Positions 46,662 through 55,983 of a stretch of 64,000 bases of DNA are shown piece after piece. Origin of the DNA: Kitasatospora setae KM-6054 (GTDB taxonomy: Bacteria > Actinomycetota > Actinomycetes > Streptomycetales > Streptomycetaceae); the NCBI RefSeq assembly GCF_000269985.1, contig NC_016109.1:6165001-6229000 (forward strand), read 5' to 3'. The notes under the pieces were generated by a model. It saw nothing but the letters and a program-made list of their open reading frames with translations, searched no databases and was not told the DNA's origin. Positions within the stretch are counted from its first letter, which is position 1. Each line of letters starts with the position of its first letter. A program made the translations under genes and the position numbers.

Positions 46662-48244
46662 GGGCGGCGCCAGCTCCTGCCGTCTCGTGCGAGCATCTCG
46701 TCCGCCTCGACCGGGCCCCAGGTGCCGGCCGGGTACTGCGCGGGCTTGCCGTGGCTGTCCCAGTACTGCTCGATCGGGTCGAGGATCTGCCAGGACAGCT
46801 CGACCTCCTGGTGCCGCGGGAAGAGGTTCGCGTCGCCGAGCAGCACGTCCAGGATGAGGCGCTCGTACGCCTCGGGGCTGGACTCGGTGAAGGACTCGCC
46901 GTAGGCGAAGTCCATCGTGACGTCGCGGACCTCCAGCGCGGTGCCGGGGACCTTCGAGCCGAACCGCACGGTGACGCCCTCGTCCGGCTGGACGCGGATC
47001 ACCAGGGCGTTCTGGCCGAGCTCCTCGGTGGCGTAGGAGTCGAACGGCAGGTACGGGGCGCGCTGGAAGACCACCGCGATCTCGGTGACCCGGCGGCCCA
47101 GCCGCTTGCCGGTGCGGAGGTAGAACGGGACGCCCGCCCAGCGCCGGTTGTTGATCTCCAGCTTGATCGCGGCGTAGGTGTCGGTCCCGGACTCGGGGTT
47201 GATGCCGTCCTCGTCCAGGTAGCCGACGACCTCCTCGCCGCCCTGCCAGCCGGCCGCGTACTGGCCGCGCACGGTGTGCGCGCCCAGGTCGGCGGGGAGC
47301 TTGACGGCGCTGAGCACCTTCAGCTTCTCGGCGACCAGCGCCTTCGGGTGGAAGGACGCCGGCTCCTCGATGGCGGTCAGCGCCATCAGCTGGAGCAGGT
47401 GGTTCTGGATGACGTCGCGGGCGGAGCCGATGCCGTCGTAGTAGCCGGCCCGGCCGCCGATGCCGATGTCCTCGGCCATGGTGATCTGCACGTGGTCGAC
47501 GTACGACCGGTTCCAGATCGGCTCGAACATCTGGTTGGCGAAGCGCAGCGCCAGGATGTTCTGGACGGTCTCCTTGCCCAGGTAGTGGTCGATCCGGAAG
47601 ACCTCGTCGCGCGGGAAGACCTCGTGGACGATCCGGTTCAACTCCTGGGCGCTGGCCAGGTCGTGGCCGAACGGCTTCTCGATCACCGCGCGGCGCCAGG
47701 AGCCCTGCGGCGGGTCGGTCAGGCCGTGCTTCTTGAGCTGCTGGACCACGGTCGGGAAGAACTTCGGCGGCACCGACAGGTAGAACGCGAAGTTGCCGCC
47801 GGTGCCCTGCGCCTGGTCGAGGTCCTCGATGGTGCGGCGCAGGGTGTCGAAGGCCTCGTCGTCGCCGAAGTCGCCCTGGACGAAGCGCATGCCCTTGGCC
47901 AGCTGCTGCCAGACCTCCTCGCGGAAGGGCGTGCGGGCGTGCTCCTTGACGGCGTCGTGGACCTCGTTGGCGAAGTCCTCGTCCTCCCACTCGCGGCGGG
48001 CGAACCCGACCAGCGAGAAGCCCGGCGGCAGCAGGCCGCGGTTGGCGAGGTCGTAGATCGCCGGCATCAGCTTCTTGCGCGACAGGTCGCCGGTGACGCC
48101 GAAGATCACCAGGCCGGACGGCCCGGCGATCCTCGGCAGCCGCCGGTCGGCGGGGTCGCGCAGCGGGTTGACGGGCCGTTCCTGGGTGTCGCCCACGGCC
48201 GGCTCCGTCCCCTCCACATCCGGGTACGGCTGGGTGTTGCTCAC
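46658..48244 (-). CDS. zwf: Glucose-6-phosphate 1-dehydrogenase
   Basis: A 528-residue enzyme oxidising glucose-6-phosphate with NADP+ (or NAD+). The coenzyme loop is IFGVTGDLSRKKLMP (GVTGDL 49-54), and the substrate motif RIDHYLGKE supplies D219, H220 and K224. A 40-residue hydrophilic N-terminal lead precedes the fold; the GTG at 48244 is used. It follows tal by 43 bases and is coupled to opcA. Confidence 0.96.
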   Translation of the reverse strand: MSNTQPYPDVEGTEPAVGDTQERPVNPLRDPADRRLPRIAGPSGLVIFGVTGDLSRKKLMPAIYDLANRGLLPPGFSLVGFARREWEDEDFANEVHDAVKEHARTPFREEVWQQLAKGMRFVQGDFGDDEAFDTLRRTIEDLDQAQGTGGNFAFYLSVPPKFFPTVVQQLKKHGLTDPPQGSWRRAVIEKPFGHDLASAQELNRIVHEVFPRDEVFRIDHYLGKETVQNILALRFANQMFEPIWNRSYVDHVQITMAEDIGIGGRAGYYDGIGSARDVIQNHLLQLMALTAIEEPASFHPKALVAEKLKVLSAVKLPADLGAHTVRGQYAAGWQGGEEVVGYLDEDGINPESGTDTYAAIKLEINNRRWAGVPFYLRTGKRLGRRVTEIAVVFQRAPYLPFDSYATEELGQNALVIRVQPDEGVTVRFGSKVPGTALEVRDVTMDFAYGESFTESSPEAYERLILDVLLGDANLFPRHQEVELSWQILDPIEQYWDSHGKPAQYPAGTWGPVEADEMLARDGRSWRRP

Positions 48245-48287
48245 TCTGATGTGCTCCGCTTTCCGTGCGTCGGTTCCGTGAGCGGGG

Positions 48288-49427
48288 TCAGTTCTGGCGG
48301 TGGGCTTCGAGCGCGGCGGTGACGGTCTCCAGCAGCTCGGTCCAGGACGCCTCGAACTTGCTGACGCCCTCGTCCTCCAGGAGCTGGACCACGTCGTCGT
48401 AGTCGACGCCCGCGGTGGCGACGGCGGCGAGGACGGCCTCGGCGTCGGCGTAGTGCGCGGTGATGGTGTCGCCGGTGACGGCGCCGTGGTCGTCGGTGGC
48501 GTCCAGGGTGGCCTCGGGCATGGTGTTGACGGTGCCGGGGGCGACCAGCTCGGTCACGTACAGGGTGTCCGGCAGGTTCGGGTCCTTGACGCCGGTGGAG
48601 GCCCAGAGCGGGCGCTGCGGCTTGGCGCCGGCGGCCTCCAGGGCGGCCCAGCGGGCGGAGGCGGGCTTGGTGCCGTCGACCGAGCCGTAGACCTCCTCGT
48701 AGGCCCGGTAGGCGAGGCGGGCGTTGGCGAGCGCGGCCTTGGAGCGCAGTTCCTTGGCCTCGGGGGTGCCGGCGGCGTCGAGGCGCTTGTCGATCTCGGT
48801 GTCGACCCGGGAGACGAAGAACGAGGCGACGGACTCGATCTGGGACAGGTCGAGTCCGGCGGCCTTGGCGGCCTCCAGGCCGCTCAGGTGGGCGTCGATG
48901 ACGGCGCGGTAGCGCTCCAGGGAGAAGATCAGCGTGACGTTGACGCTGATGCCCCGGCCCAGGACGGCGCTGATGGCGGGCAGGCCGGCCAGGGTGGCGG
49001 GGATCTTGATCAGCACGTTGGGGCGGTCGACCAGCCACCACAGCTGCTTGGCCTCGGCGACGGTCGCCGCGCTCTGGTGCGCGAGGCGGGGGTCGACCTC
49101 GATGGAGACCCGGCCGTCGCGGCCGTTGGAGGCGTCGTAGACGGGGCGCAGCACGTCGGCGGCGTCGCGCACGTCCGAGGTGGTGATCATGCGGATCGCC
49201 TCGTCGGTGGTGACGCCCCGCACCGCGAGGTCGGTCAGCTGGCCGTCGTAGGCGGCGCTGCCGCCGCCGATGGCCTTCTGGAAGATGGTCGGGTTGGTGG
49301 TGACGCCGACGACGTGCTTCTCCTGCACCAGCTCGGCCAGGTTGCCGGAGTTCAGGCGCTCCCGGCTCAGGTCGTCGAGCCAGATCGCCACGCCCTCTTC
49401 GCTGAGGCGGTTCAATGCGTCGGTCAT
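48288..49427 (-). CDS. tal: Transaldolase
   Basis: A 379-residue enzyme of the actinobacterial long transaldolase type, moving dihydroxyacetone units between pentose-phosphate sugars. The Schiff-base lysine is K141 in NVLIKIPAT; TTNPTIFQKA and SVNVTLIFSLERYRAV are diagnostic. The ATG at 49427 (MTDALNRL) follows GAGGGA at about 9 bases; the open frame upstream is non-homologous. It lies between tkt and zwf, after the tkt hairpin. Confidence 0.95.
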   Translation of the reverse strand: MTDALNRLSEEGVAIWLDDLSRERLNSGNLAELVQEKHVVGVTTNPTIFQKAIGGGSAAYDGQLTDLAVRGVTTDEAIRMITTSDVRDAADVLRPVYDASNGRDGRVSIEVDPRLAHQSAATVAEAKQLWWLVDRPNVLIKIPATLAGLPAISAVLGRGISVNVTLIFSLERYRAVIDAHLSGLEAAKAAGLDLSQIESVASFFVSRVDTEIDKRLDAAGTPEAKELRSKAALANARLAYRAYEEVYGSVDGTKPASARWAALEAAGAKPQRPLWASTGVKDPNLPDTLYVTELVAPGTVNTMPEATLDATDDHGAVTGDTITAHYADAEAVLAAVATAGVDYDDVVQLLEDEGVSKFEASWTELLETVTAALEAHRQN

Positions 49428-49478
49428 GGTGCTCAGTCCCTCTTCTTCTTTAGTGCGTGCGTCAGGTGGGGTCCGGGT

Positions 49479-49517
49479 CGGCCGGCCCGGGGCGCCGCGG
49501 ACGCCCCGGGCCGGCCG
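49479..49517 (-). terminator. Hairpin between tkt and tal
   Basis: A perfect 16-bp stem (49479-49494 with 49502-49517) with a 7-base loop, 11 bases past the tkt stop. It should reduce read-through from tkt into tal. Confidence 0.75.
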
Positions 49518-49527
49518 GATCGGCGCG

Positions 49528-51624
49528 TCAGCGGGAGACGGCCTCGACCGTGCGCAGCGAGGCGCGGGCGGCGTTGGCGACCGCGTCGGCGGTGATGCCG
49601 AACTCCTGGTACAGCACCTGGTAGTCGGCGGAGGCACCGAAGTGGTCCAGGCTGATGATCCGGCCGGCGTCGCCGACCAGCTCGCGCCAGCCCTGGGCGA
49701 TGCCCGCCTCGACCGAGACCCGGGCCCGGACGTTCGGCGGCAGCACGCTGTCCCGGTACGCCTGGTCCTGCTCGTTGAACCACTCCACCGACGGCAGCGA
49801 GACCACCCGGGTCGGGACGCCCTCGGCCTGCAGCGCCTCGCGGGCCTGGACGGCCAGCTGCACCTCGGAGCCGGTGCCGATCAGGATCACCTTGGGCTCG
49901 CCGCCCTCGGCCTCGGCCAGCACGTAGCCGCCCTTGGCCGCGCCCTCGGCGGAGCCGAACACCTCGCGGTCGAAGGTCGGCACGCCCTGCCGGGTCAGCG
50001 CCAGGCCGACCGGGCCGGGGTGGCTGGTCTGCCGCTCCAGCACCGTCCGCCACACCACGGCGGTCTCGTTGGCGTCCGCCGGGCGGACCACGGCGAGGCC
50101 GGGGATGGCGCGCAGCGCGGCCAGGTGCTCGACCGGCTGGTGGGTCGGGCCGTCCTCGCCGAGGCCGATCGAGTCGTGCGTCCAGACGTAGACCACCGGC
50201 AGCTTCATCAGCGCGGCGAGCCGGACGGCGGGGCGCATGTAGTCGGAGAACACCAGGAAGGTGCCGCCGTAGATCCGGGTCCGGCCGTGCAGCGCGATGC
50301 CGTTCATCACCGAGCCCATGGCGTGCTCGCGGATGCCGTAGTGGATGGTGCGGCCGTACGGCGAGGCGCTCTTGAGCGGGTTGCCCTCCGGGAGGAAGGA
50401 CGACTCCTCGTCGATGGTGGTGAGGTTGGACTCGGCGAGGTCCGCGGAGCCGCCCCACAGCTCGGGGACGAGCTTGCCGACGGCCTTCAGGGTGTCGCCG
50501 GACGCCTTGCGGGTGGCGACGTCCTTGCCGGCCGGGAAGACCGGGATCGCCTTCTCCCAGCCGTCGGGCAGCTCGCCGATCTGGATCCGGTCGAACTCGG
50601 CGGCGCGCTGCGGGTTGGCGGCGCGCCAGTCGGCGAGCTCGCCGTCCCAGGCGGCGCGGGCGGCCTGGCCGCGCTGGACCACCAGGCGGGCGTGCGCGAC
50701 GACCTCGTCGGAGACCTCGAAGGTCTTGGCGGGGTCGAAGCCGAGCACCTTCTTGGTGGCGGCGATCTCGGCGTCGCCGAGGGCCGAGCCGTGCGCCTTG
50801 GCGGTGTCCTGGGCGTTCGGCGCGGGCCAGGCGATGATGGTGCGCATCGCGATGATCGACGGCTTGCCGGTCTCGGCCCGGGCGGCCTCCAGCGCGGCGG
50901 CCAGCGCCACCACGTCGATGTCGCCGTCGGACTTCGGGGCGACCCGCTGGACGTGCCAGCCGTACGCCTCGTAGCGGGCCAGCACGTCCTCGGAGAACGC
51001 GGTGGCGGTGTCGCCCTCGATCGAGATGTGGTTGTCGTCGTACAGCGCGACCAGGTTGCCCAGCTTCTGGTGGCCGGCCAGCGAGGACGCCTCGGCGGAG
51101 ATGCCCTCCTCCAGGTCGCCGTCGGAGACGATCGCCCAGACCGTGTGGTCGAACGGCGAGGTGCCGGGCGCCGCGTCCGGGTCGAACAGGCCGCGCTCGT
51201 AGCGGGCGGCCATCGCCATGCCGACCGCGTTGCCGATGCCCTGGCCGAGCGGGCCGGTGGTGGTCTCCACGCCGGCGGTGTGGCCGTGCTCCGGGTGGCC
51301 CGGGGTGCGGCTGCCCGCGACCCGGAAGGCCTTCAGGTCGTCCAGCGACAGCCCGTAGCCGGACAGGAACAGCTGGGTGTACAGCGTGAGGGAGGTGTGC
51401 CCCGGCGAGAGCACGAAGCGGTCCCGGCCGACCCAGGTCGGGTCGGTGGGGTCGTGGCGCAGGAAGCGCTGGAAGATGAGGTACGCGGCGGGAGCCAGCG
51501 ACATGGCCGTGCCGGGGTGCCCGTTCCCCACCTTCTGCACGGCGTCCATCGCCAGGACCCGGGCCGTGTCGACGGCCCGCTGGTCCGACTCGCTCCACTC
51601 AAAGACGTTCGGCGTGGTGCTCAC
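49528..51624 (-). CDS. tkt: Transketolase
   Basis: A 698-residue thiamine-diphosphate enzyme transferring two-carbon units in the pentose phosphate pathway. Visible are VGNGHPGTAMSLAPAAY, the ThDP/Mg motif VSDGDLEEGIS with YDDNHISIEG, and YVWTHDSIGLGEDGPTHQP. The GTG at 51624 starts MSTTPNVFEWSESDQ. It heads the minus-strand pentose phosphate cluster and is divergent from ctaB across 401 bases. Confidence 0.97.
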   Translation of the reverse strand: MSTTPNVFEWSESDQRAVDTARVLAMDAVQKVGNGHPGTAMSLAPAAYLIFQRFLRHDPTDPTWVGRDRFVLSPGHTSLTLYTQLFLSGYGLSLDDLKAFRVAGSRTPGHPEHGHTAGVETTTGPLGQGIGNAVGMAMAARYERGLFDPDAAPGTSPFDHTVWAIVSDGDLEEGISAEASSLAGHQKLGNLVALYDDNHISIEGDTATAFSEDVLARYEAYGWHVQRVAPKSDGDIDVVALAAALEAARAETGKPSIIAMRTIIAWPAPNAQDTAKAHGSALGDAEIAATKKVLGFDPAKTFEVSDEVVAHARLVVQRGQAARAAWDGELADWRAANPQRAAEFDRIQIGELPDGWEKAIPVFPAGKDVATRKASGDTLKAVGKLVPELWGGSADLAESNLTTIDEESSFLPEGNPLKSASPYGRTIHYGIREHAMGSVMNGIALHGRTRIYGGTFLVFSDYMRPAVRLAALMKLPVVYVWTHDSIGLGEDGPTHQPVEHLAALRAIPGLAVVRPADANETAVVWRTVLERQTSHPGPVGLALTRQGVPTFDREVFGSAEGAAKGGYVLAEAEGGEPKVILIGTGSEVQLAVQAREALQAEGVPTRVVSLPSVEWFNEQDQAYRDSVLPPNVRARVSVEAGIAQGWRELVGDAGRIISLDHFGASADYQVLYQEFGITADAVANAARASLRTVEAVSR

Positions 51625-52025
51625 CCTGGCTCAGGGCTCCTTCCGGATTCTGTGAAGTGTGACCCCGTGAAGAGGACCGCTCGGCCACGCCGCTGTGGCT
51701 GGTGCCGATCACGGAGGGTTGATCCCGCTTCTCTGTGCGAGCCTACCGTTTGCGGCGCACCTCACCCTCTGTGGCGGGACAACGTGAGACGGCCGATCCG
51801 CATTCCGCTGGTGCTTCGTCAACTCCGCTGTCCTACCTTCACCCGTCCGGGGAGGGTTTGCCCGTCCGAGGGGCAAGACGCGAGCTCGTACGGCTCGCCG
51901 GGGGACCCCGGGGCGGATCGGGAGATATGGAACGTCTATGGTTGCGTGGTACGCGCAGAGCGGACGGCGGGCACCCTGCGGGTCTCCGGGACGCCTGTGG
52001 AAGTTCATCGACTGTTGAGGTGTCC
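51625..52025. other. Divergent promoter region between tkt and ctaB
   Basis: These 401 bases carry no gene I can support. The middle (about 51700-51860) is AT-richer than the surroundings and probably holds the tkt promoter; a TATGGT-like hexamer in GTCTATGGTTGCG (about 51930-51945) is a candidate -10 for ctaB, 80 bases upstream of its start. Confidence 0.4.
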
Positions 52026-52970
52026 GTGACCGCCGTCGAATCCCGCCCCGCCGGGGTGGTGGTAGGGGCGAGGACCGCGCCCCGGCCGCTCGGGGCCCGC
52101 GTCGGGGCCTTCGTCGCCCTCACCAAACCCCGCATCATCGAACTCCTGCTGATCTCCACGGTGCCGGTGATGTTCCTGGCCCAGGGCGGCGTGCCCAACC
52201 TGTGGCGGGTGCTCGCGGTGGTGGTCGGCGGCTACCTCTCGGCGGGCGGCGCCAACGCGCTCAACATGTACATCGACCGGGACATCGACGCGGTGATGTC
52301 CCGCACCGAGCGGCGCCCGATCGTCACCGGCATGGTCTCCCCGCGCGAGGCGCTGGTCTTCGGCATCACCCTCGCCGTGGTCTCCACCCTGTGGCTCGGC
52401 GTCCTGGTCAACTGGCTGTCCTCGGCGCTCGCGCTCGGCGCGCTGCTCTTCTACGTCTTCGTCTACACCCTCGGCCTCAAGCGCCGCACCTCGCAGAACG
52501 TCGTCTGGGGCGGCATCGCCGGCTGCATGCCGGTGCTGGTCGGCTGGTCCTCGGTGACGAACTCGCTGTCCTGGGCGGCCGTGGTGCTGTTCCTGGTGGT
52601 GTTCTTCTGGACGCCCCCGCACACCTGGGTGCTGATGATGAAGGTCCGCGACGACTACGCCAAGGCCGGCGTGCCGATGCTGCCGGTGATCCGCGGCAAC
52701 ATCGGCGTCGCCAAGCAGGTCGTCGCCTACTCCTGGGTGATGGTCGCGACCTCGCTGCTGCTGTGGCCCGCCGCGCACACCAGCTGGCTGTACCCGACCG
52801 TCGCCGCCGTCCTCGGCGCGCTGTGGATGAAGGAGGCGTACGCCCTCCAGTCGCGCGCCAAGGCCGGCATCGTGGGCGCCAAGCTCAAGGAGATGCGGCT
52901 GTTCCACTGGTCGATCACGTACCTGACCCTGCTGTTCCTGGTCGTCGCGATCGACCCCTTCGTGGGCTGA
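52026..52970 (+). CDS. ctaB: Protoheme IX farnesyltransferase (haem O synthase)
   Basis: A 314-residue membrane prenyltransferase making haem O from haem b, the precursor of haem A for cytochrome aa3 oxidase. The first prenyl-diphosphate motif is NMYIDRDIDAVMSRT (N and two Asp); the second region includes DDYAKAGVPMLPV. About nine helices are visible. GAGG lies 5 bases before the GTG at 52026. With ctaA 5 kb away it completes the haem A branch fed by the haem genes at 8-13 kb. Confidence 0.96.
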   Translation: MTAVESRPAGVVVGARTAPRPLGARVGAFVALTKPRIIELLLISTVPVMFLAQGGVPNLWRVLAVVVGGYLSAGGANALNMYIDRDIDAVMSRTERRPIVTGMVSPREALVFGITLAVVSTLWLGVLVNWLSSALALGALLFYVFVYTLGLKRRTSQNVVWGGIAGCMPVLVGWSSVTNSLSWAAVVLFLVVFFWTPPHTWVLMMKVRDDYAKAGVPMLPVIRGNIGVAKQVVAYSWVMVATSLLLWPAAHTSWLYPTVAAVLGALWMKEAYALQSRAKAGIVGAKLKEMRLFHWSITYLTLLFLVVAIDPFVG

Positions 52971-53007
52971 GTCCTTCTCCCCTCTTCTTTCCCTCTCCCT
53001 CTCGGCC

Positions 53008-53667
53008 TCAGCGCGGCGGAAGCTCGCTGGGGCCGACGTGGTTCTCCAGCCACTCGTGCAGCGGCGCCGCCGCGCGCAGGAACGCGGTGACCCGCCCGTA
53101 CGCCCGCGCGGTGCCCAGCCAGGCCGCGGGCTCCCACTCCTGCCAGGCGATCAGGCCCTTGTGGCGCAGCAGTTCGATCCGCGGGTGGTCCTTCGGCACG
53201 CCGCGCGGCGCGGTCTTCAGGCTGTTGCGGCCCACCACCCGCGGCCCGGCCGCCCGCACCGCCGCCACCACCCGCTCCAGCTCGGCCCCCGGCACGTCCT
53301 CGGCCACCGCGGCCCGGTAGCGCGCCAACTGGTCGGCGGCCAGGAAGTAGTAGCCCAGCCCGCAGGCCAGCCCGTCCGCCGACAGCTGCACGTAGCCGCC
53401 GGACTCCAGGTAGCCGCCGATGTTCGTCTTGTACGGGGACTTGTCGGCCGAGAACCGGACGTCCCGGTTCGGCCGGAACACCCGGCCCGGGCCGAACTCC
53501 GGCTCCAGCCGGGCCAGCAGCGCCTCCATCGGCGCCAGCACGATCTCGTCGTACACCGCGCGGTGCGCGGCCCAGAAGGTCTTCGAGTTGTCCGCCTCCA
53601 GGTGCTCGTAGAACTCCAGCGCCTCGGCCGGCCAGCCACGGAAATCGTTCATCGGGCCAGTATTCAC
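53008..53667 (-). CDS. DUF2461 (TIGR02453) family protein
   Basis: A 219-residue soluble protein with FRGWPAEALEFYEHLEADNSK (given in two parts: FRGWPAEALEFYEHLEADN then SK), RFSADKSPYKTNIGGYLE and GRNSLKTAPRGVPKDHPR, the hallmarks of DUF2461, whose function is unknown. The GTG at 53667 has GGAG 6 bases upstream; an ATG at 53652 (MNDFRGW) is the alternative and gives the more conserved N-terminus. It converges with ctaB across a pyrimidine-rich stretch. Confidence 0.85.
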   Translation of the reverse strand: MNTGPMNDFRGWPAEALEFYEHLEADNSKTFWAAHRAVYDEIVLAPMEALLARLEPEFGPGRVFRPNRDVRFSADKSPYKTNIGGYLESGGYVQLSADGLACGLGYYFLAADQLARYRAAVAEDVPGAELERVVAAVRAAGPRVVGRNSLKTAPRGVPKDHPRIELLRHKGLIAWQEWEPAAWLGTARAYGRVTAFLRAAAPLHEWLENHVGPSELPPR

Positions 53668-53747
53668 GCCCGCTCCGGCGGTGGTGAACTGGCGGTCCGT
53701 CAGGTGTTAGGTTGCCGACGTCCGCCGACCGCACCGGGAGAACGCCG

Positions 53748-55001
53748 ATGACCGCACGCCCCGCCCGCACCACCGTCGCCATCGTCGGCGCCGGACCCGC
53801 CGGGCTGGTCCTCGCGCACGTGCTGCGCCGGGCCGGCGTCGGCGTGACCGTGCACGAGCGGCTCTCCCGGGCCGCGCTGGAGGGAACCGCCCGGGCCGGG
53901 GTGCTGGAGCACCGGGTGGTCGCGTACCTGCGGGCGCTCGGCCTGGCCGACCGGCTGACCGCCGAGGGCGAGCGGCACGGCCGGTGCGAGATCAGCTGCC
54001 TCGGCGAGCGGGTCGAGGTCGACTACGGGACGCTGTCCGGCGGCGCCCGGCACTGGGTCTACCCGCAGCAGTCGCTGGTGCGCGACCTGGTCGCCGCGTA
54101 CGAGGCGGCGGGCGGGGAGATCGCGTTCGGGTCGCCGGTCGCCGAGGTGGCCGCCGACGGCGACGGCGATGGCGGGGTGCTGCTGCGCACCGCGGCCGGA
54201 GCGCGGCTGCGGGCCGACTACGCGGTGGGCTGCGAGGGCGCGCGCGGCGTCGTCGCGGCGGCCTTCCCGGGCGGCGCGGCGGGCCCCGGGCGGCGCTACC
54301 CGTACGACTGGCTGACCGTGCTGGCCCGGATCGACCGGCCGGTGCAGCGGGTGCGCTACGCGGTGCACGCCGACGGGTTCGCCGGGATGATGCCGCGCAC
54401 CGCCGACGTCGGCCGGTTCTACCTGGAGGTGCCCCCCGGGGAGCTCCCCGGGGCGTGGGCGCCGGAGCGGATCCGCGCCGAACTGGCCCGGCGGCTCGAC
54501 CTGGCGGGCGCCGACCCGCGGCCCGGCGAACTGCTGGAGACCGGCGTGCTGCGGATGCGCGGCCAGGTCGCCGACCGGATCCGGCACGGCCGGCTGCTGC
54601 TCGCCGGGGACGCCGCGCACACCGTCACCCCCTCCGGCGCCAAGGGCCTCAACGCGGCCGTCGGCGACGCCGCCGACCTGGCCGGCGCGCTGCTCGCCGA
54701 CCTCGGCGGCGAGCCCGGCGCGCTGGACGGCTACCAGCGGCGCCGGCTGGACGCCGCCTGGCGCACCCAGGAGTTCTCCGACCGGCTGCTCGACCTGCTG
54801 CACCTGCCCGCCGGGCTGCCGCCCGGGCAGCGCGCCTTCGCGCTGCGGCTGCGGCTGGAGCGGATCCACCGGATCGCCCGCCCCGGCCCCGAGGCCGCCG
54901 ACTTCGCCCGCGCCTACGCGGGCGCCGGCGAGCTGCCGCTGCCCGCGGTGTGGCCCCCGGCACAGCGCACTCCCGTCGCCAGCGGCACTACCGGTCGGTA
55001 G
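53748..55001 (+). CDS. 4-hydroxybenzoate 3-monooxygenase-like FAD hydroxylase
   Basis: A 417-residue class A flavin monooxygenase closest in pattern to PobA, which makes protocatechuate from 4-hydroxybenzoate. The FAD fold is VAIVGAGPAGLVLAH (GAGPAG 14-19), the GTARAGVLEHRVV segment matches PobA, and LLLAGDAAHTVTPSGAKGLN is the second FAD motif. GGGAG precedes the ATG by 7 bases. No protocatechuate cleavage genes are adjacent, so the substrate assignment rests on sequence alone. There is a small gene 9 bases downstream. Confidence 0.82.
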   Translation: MTARPARTTVAIVGAGPAGLVLAHVLRRAGVGVTVHERLSRAALEGTARAGVLEHRVVAYLRALGLADRLTAEGERHGRCEISCLGERVEVDYGTLSGGARHWVYPQQSLVRDLVAAYEAAGGEIAFGSPVAEVAADGDGDGGVLLRTAAGARLRADYAVGCEGARGVVAAAFPGGAAGPGRRYPYDWLTVLARIDRPVQRVRYAVHADGFAGMMPRTADVGRFYLEVPPGELPGAWAPERIRAELARRLDLAGADPRPGELLETGVLRMRGQVADRIRHGRLLLAGDAAHTVTPSGAKGLNAAVGDAADLAGALLADLGGEPGALDGYQRRRLDAAWRTQEFSDRLLDLLHLPAGLPPGQRAFALRLRLERIHRIARPGPEAADFARAYAGAGELPLPAVWPPAQRTPVASGTTGR

Positions 55002-55004
55002 CAT
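54999..55004 (+). promoter_or_regulatory. -10 element within an inverted repeat, upstream of the 109-residue gene
   Basis: TAGCAT lies 6 bases before the ATG, suggesting a leaderless mRNA, and overlaps the perfect repeat CTACCG-GT-CGGTAG (54988-55001), which also contains the preceding stop codon. Confidence 0.4.
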
Positions 55005-55010
55005 GCGGGC

Positions 55011-55340
55011 ATGACCACCGCGGAGACCACCACCACCGCGCCGGACGCCCGCGCCGAGCGCCGCGCCAAGCGCATTGCCAAGCACCTGAGCGACTTCGCC
55101 GCGCGGCACGGCGGCAGCGCCGACGTCGTCGTCGAGTACGTCGGCGCCGCGGCCACCCGGATCGTCCTGGTCGGCGCGGACGGCGCCTGGGGCGACCAGG
55201 TCGCGCCGAGCTACCCGATCGGCCGCCGGGCCGCCGAGCTGGCCGGGCTGACCCTGCACGACAGCTTCGAGGGCGAGCTGGGCCTGAAGGTGAAGACCGG
55301 CCCGTACGAGTGGAAGCGGATGGCCGGCATCCAGATCTGA
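55011..55340 (+). CDS. Small conserved hypothetical protein
   Basis: A 109-residue soluble protein: a Thr/Arg-rich N-terminus, a basic helix (ERRAKRIAKHLSDFAARHGG) and a compact alpha/beta part with VVEYVGAAATRIVLVGADG and a C-terminal VKTGPYEWKRMAGIQI. No signal peptide or metal motif. I do not recognise the family. It starts 9 bases after the hydroxylase stop, but TAGCAT 6 bases before the ATG suggests its own leaderless transcript. Confidence 0.72.
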   Translation: MTTAETTTTAPDARAERRAKRIAKHLSDFAARHGGSADVVVEYVGAAATRIVLVGADGAWGDQVAPSYPIGRRAAELAGLTLHDSFEGELGLKVKTGPYEWKRMAGIQI

Positions 55341-55354
55341 CCGGCCGGGTCGGT

Positions 55355-55792
55355 TCAGTCCGACGCCAGGAGTTTCAGCAGGAGCGCGGACAGCTGTCCG
55401 CGCTCCTGCGCGTTCAGCGGGGCGAGCGCCTCGTCCAGCAGGGCGGGGACGGTGCGCTCGGCCTCGGCCAGCCGGGCGCGGCCGGCCGGGGTGAGGGTGA
55501 CGGCGTAGGCGCGGCGGTCGGCCGGGTCGCGCTCGCGGCGGACCAGGTCCGCCTCCTCCAGGCCGTCGCAGATCCCGACCATCACGGTGCGGTCGATCCG
55601 CAGCTGCTCGCCCAGGGCCCGCTGCGAGGACGGGCCGCGCTCGGCGAGCATCTTCAGCACCAGGTGCGGCCCGGTGCCCAGCCCGGCGGCGCGGGCGTGC
55701 GCCTCGCCGATCCGGGCCACCGCCGAGGAGGCGCGGCACAGCGCGACGTCCGGCCGCTCGGCCGCGAGCCGCGGGAAGTAGCCGTCCGTCAT
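55355..55792 (-). CDS. MarR family transcriptional regulator
   Basis: A 145-residue dimeric winged-helix repressor type. The recognition region is SSQRALGEQLRIDRTVMVGICDGLEEADLV and the wing is RRERDPADRRAYAVTLTPAG (shown as 20 residues); C-terminal helices form the dimer interface. MarR proteins usually respond to phenolic or oxidising ligands. It is divergent from a nitroreductase gene with candidate operators between them. Its upstream flank is a six-copy 14-bp G-rich repeat 26 bases from the ATG. AAGGA precedes the start by 6 bases. Confidence 0.92.
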   Translation of the reverse strand: MTDGYFPRLAAERPDVALCRASSAVARIGEAHARAAGLGTGPHLVLKMLAERGPSSQRALGEQLRIDRTVMVGICDGLEEADLVRRERDPADRRAYAVTLTPAGRARLAEAERTVPALLDEALAPLNAQERGQLSALLLKLLASD

Positions 55793-55817
55793 CCGTCGTC
55801 CTTTGGTGGTGGGGGCC

Positions 55818-55901
55818 GGGTGGTGGGTGTCGGGTGGTGGGTGTCGGGTGGTGGGTGTCGGGTGGTGGGTGTCGGGTGGTGGGTGTCGGGTGGTGGGTGT
55901 C
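55818..55901. repeat. Six perfect copies of a 14-bp G-rich tandem repeat
   Basis: GGGTGGTGGGTGTC is repeated six times without a mismatch. Each unit holds two GGG runs, giving twelve runs with 4-base loops on the plus strand, a strong potential G-quadruplex. It lies between the MarR start and the operators of the divergon, within the probable MarR leader. Confidence 0.95.
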
Positions 55902-55983
55902 GGAGTGCAGTGTAATCGTCTGGCCGCAGATTGTTTGACCCCCGACGGCCGGGCTCGTATGCTTCCGGATCATCTGCGGAACA

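Noticed and set aside
55818..55901. CRISPR-like array
   Set aside because: The six 14-bp units are directly adjacent with no spacers, so this is a tandem repeat.
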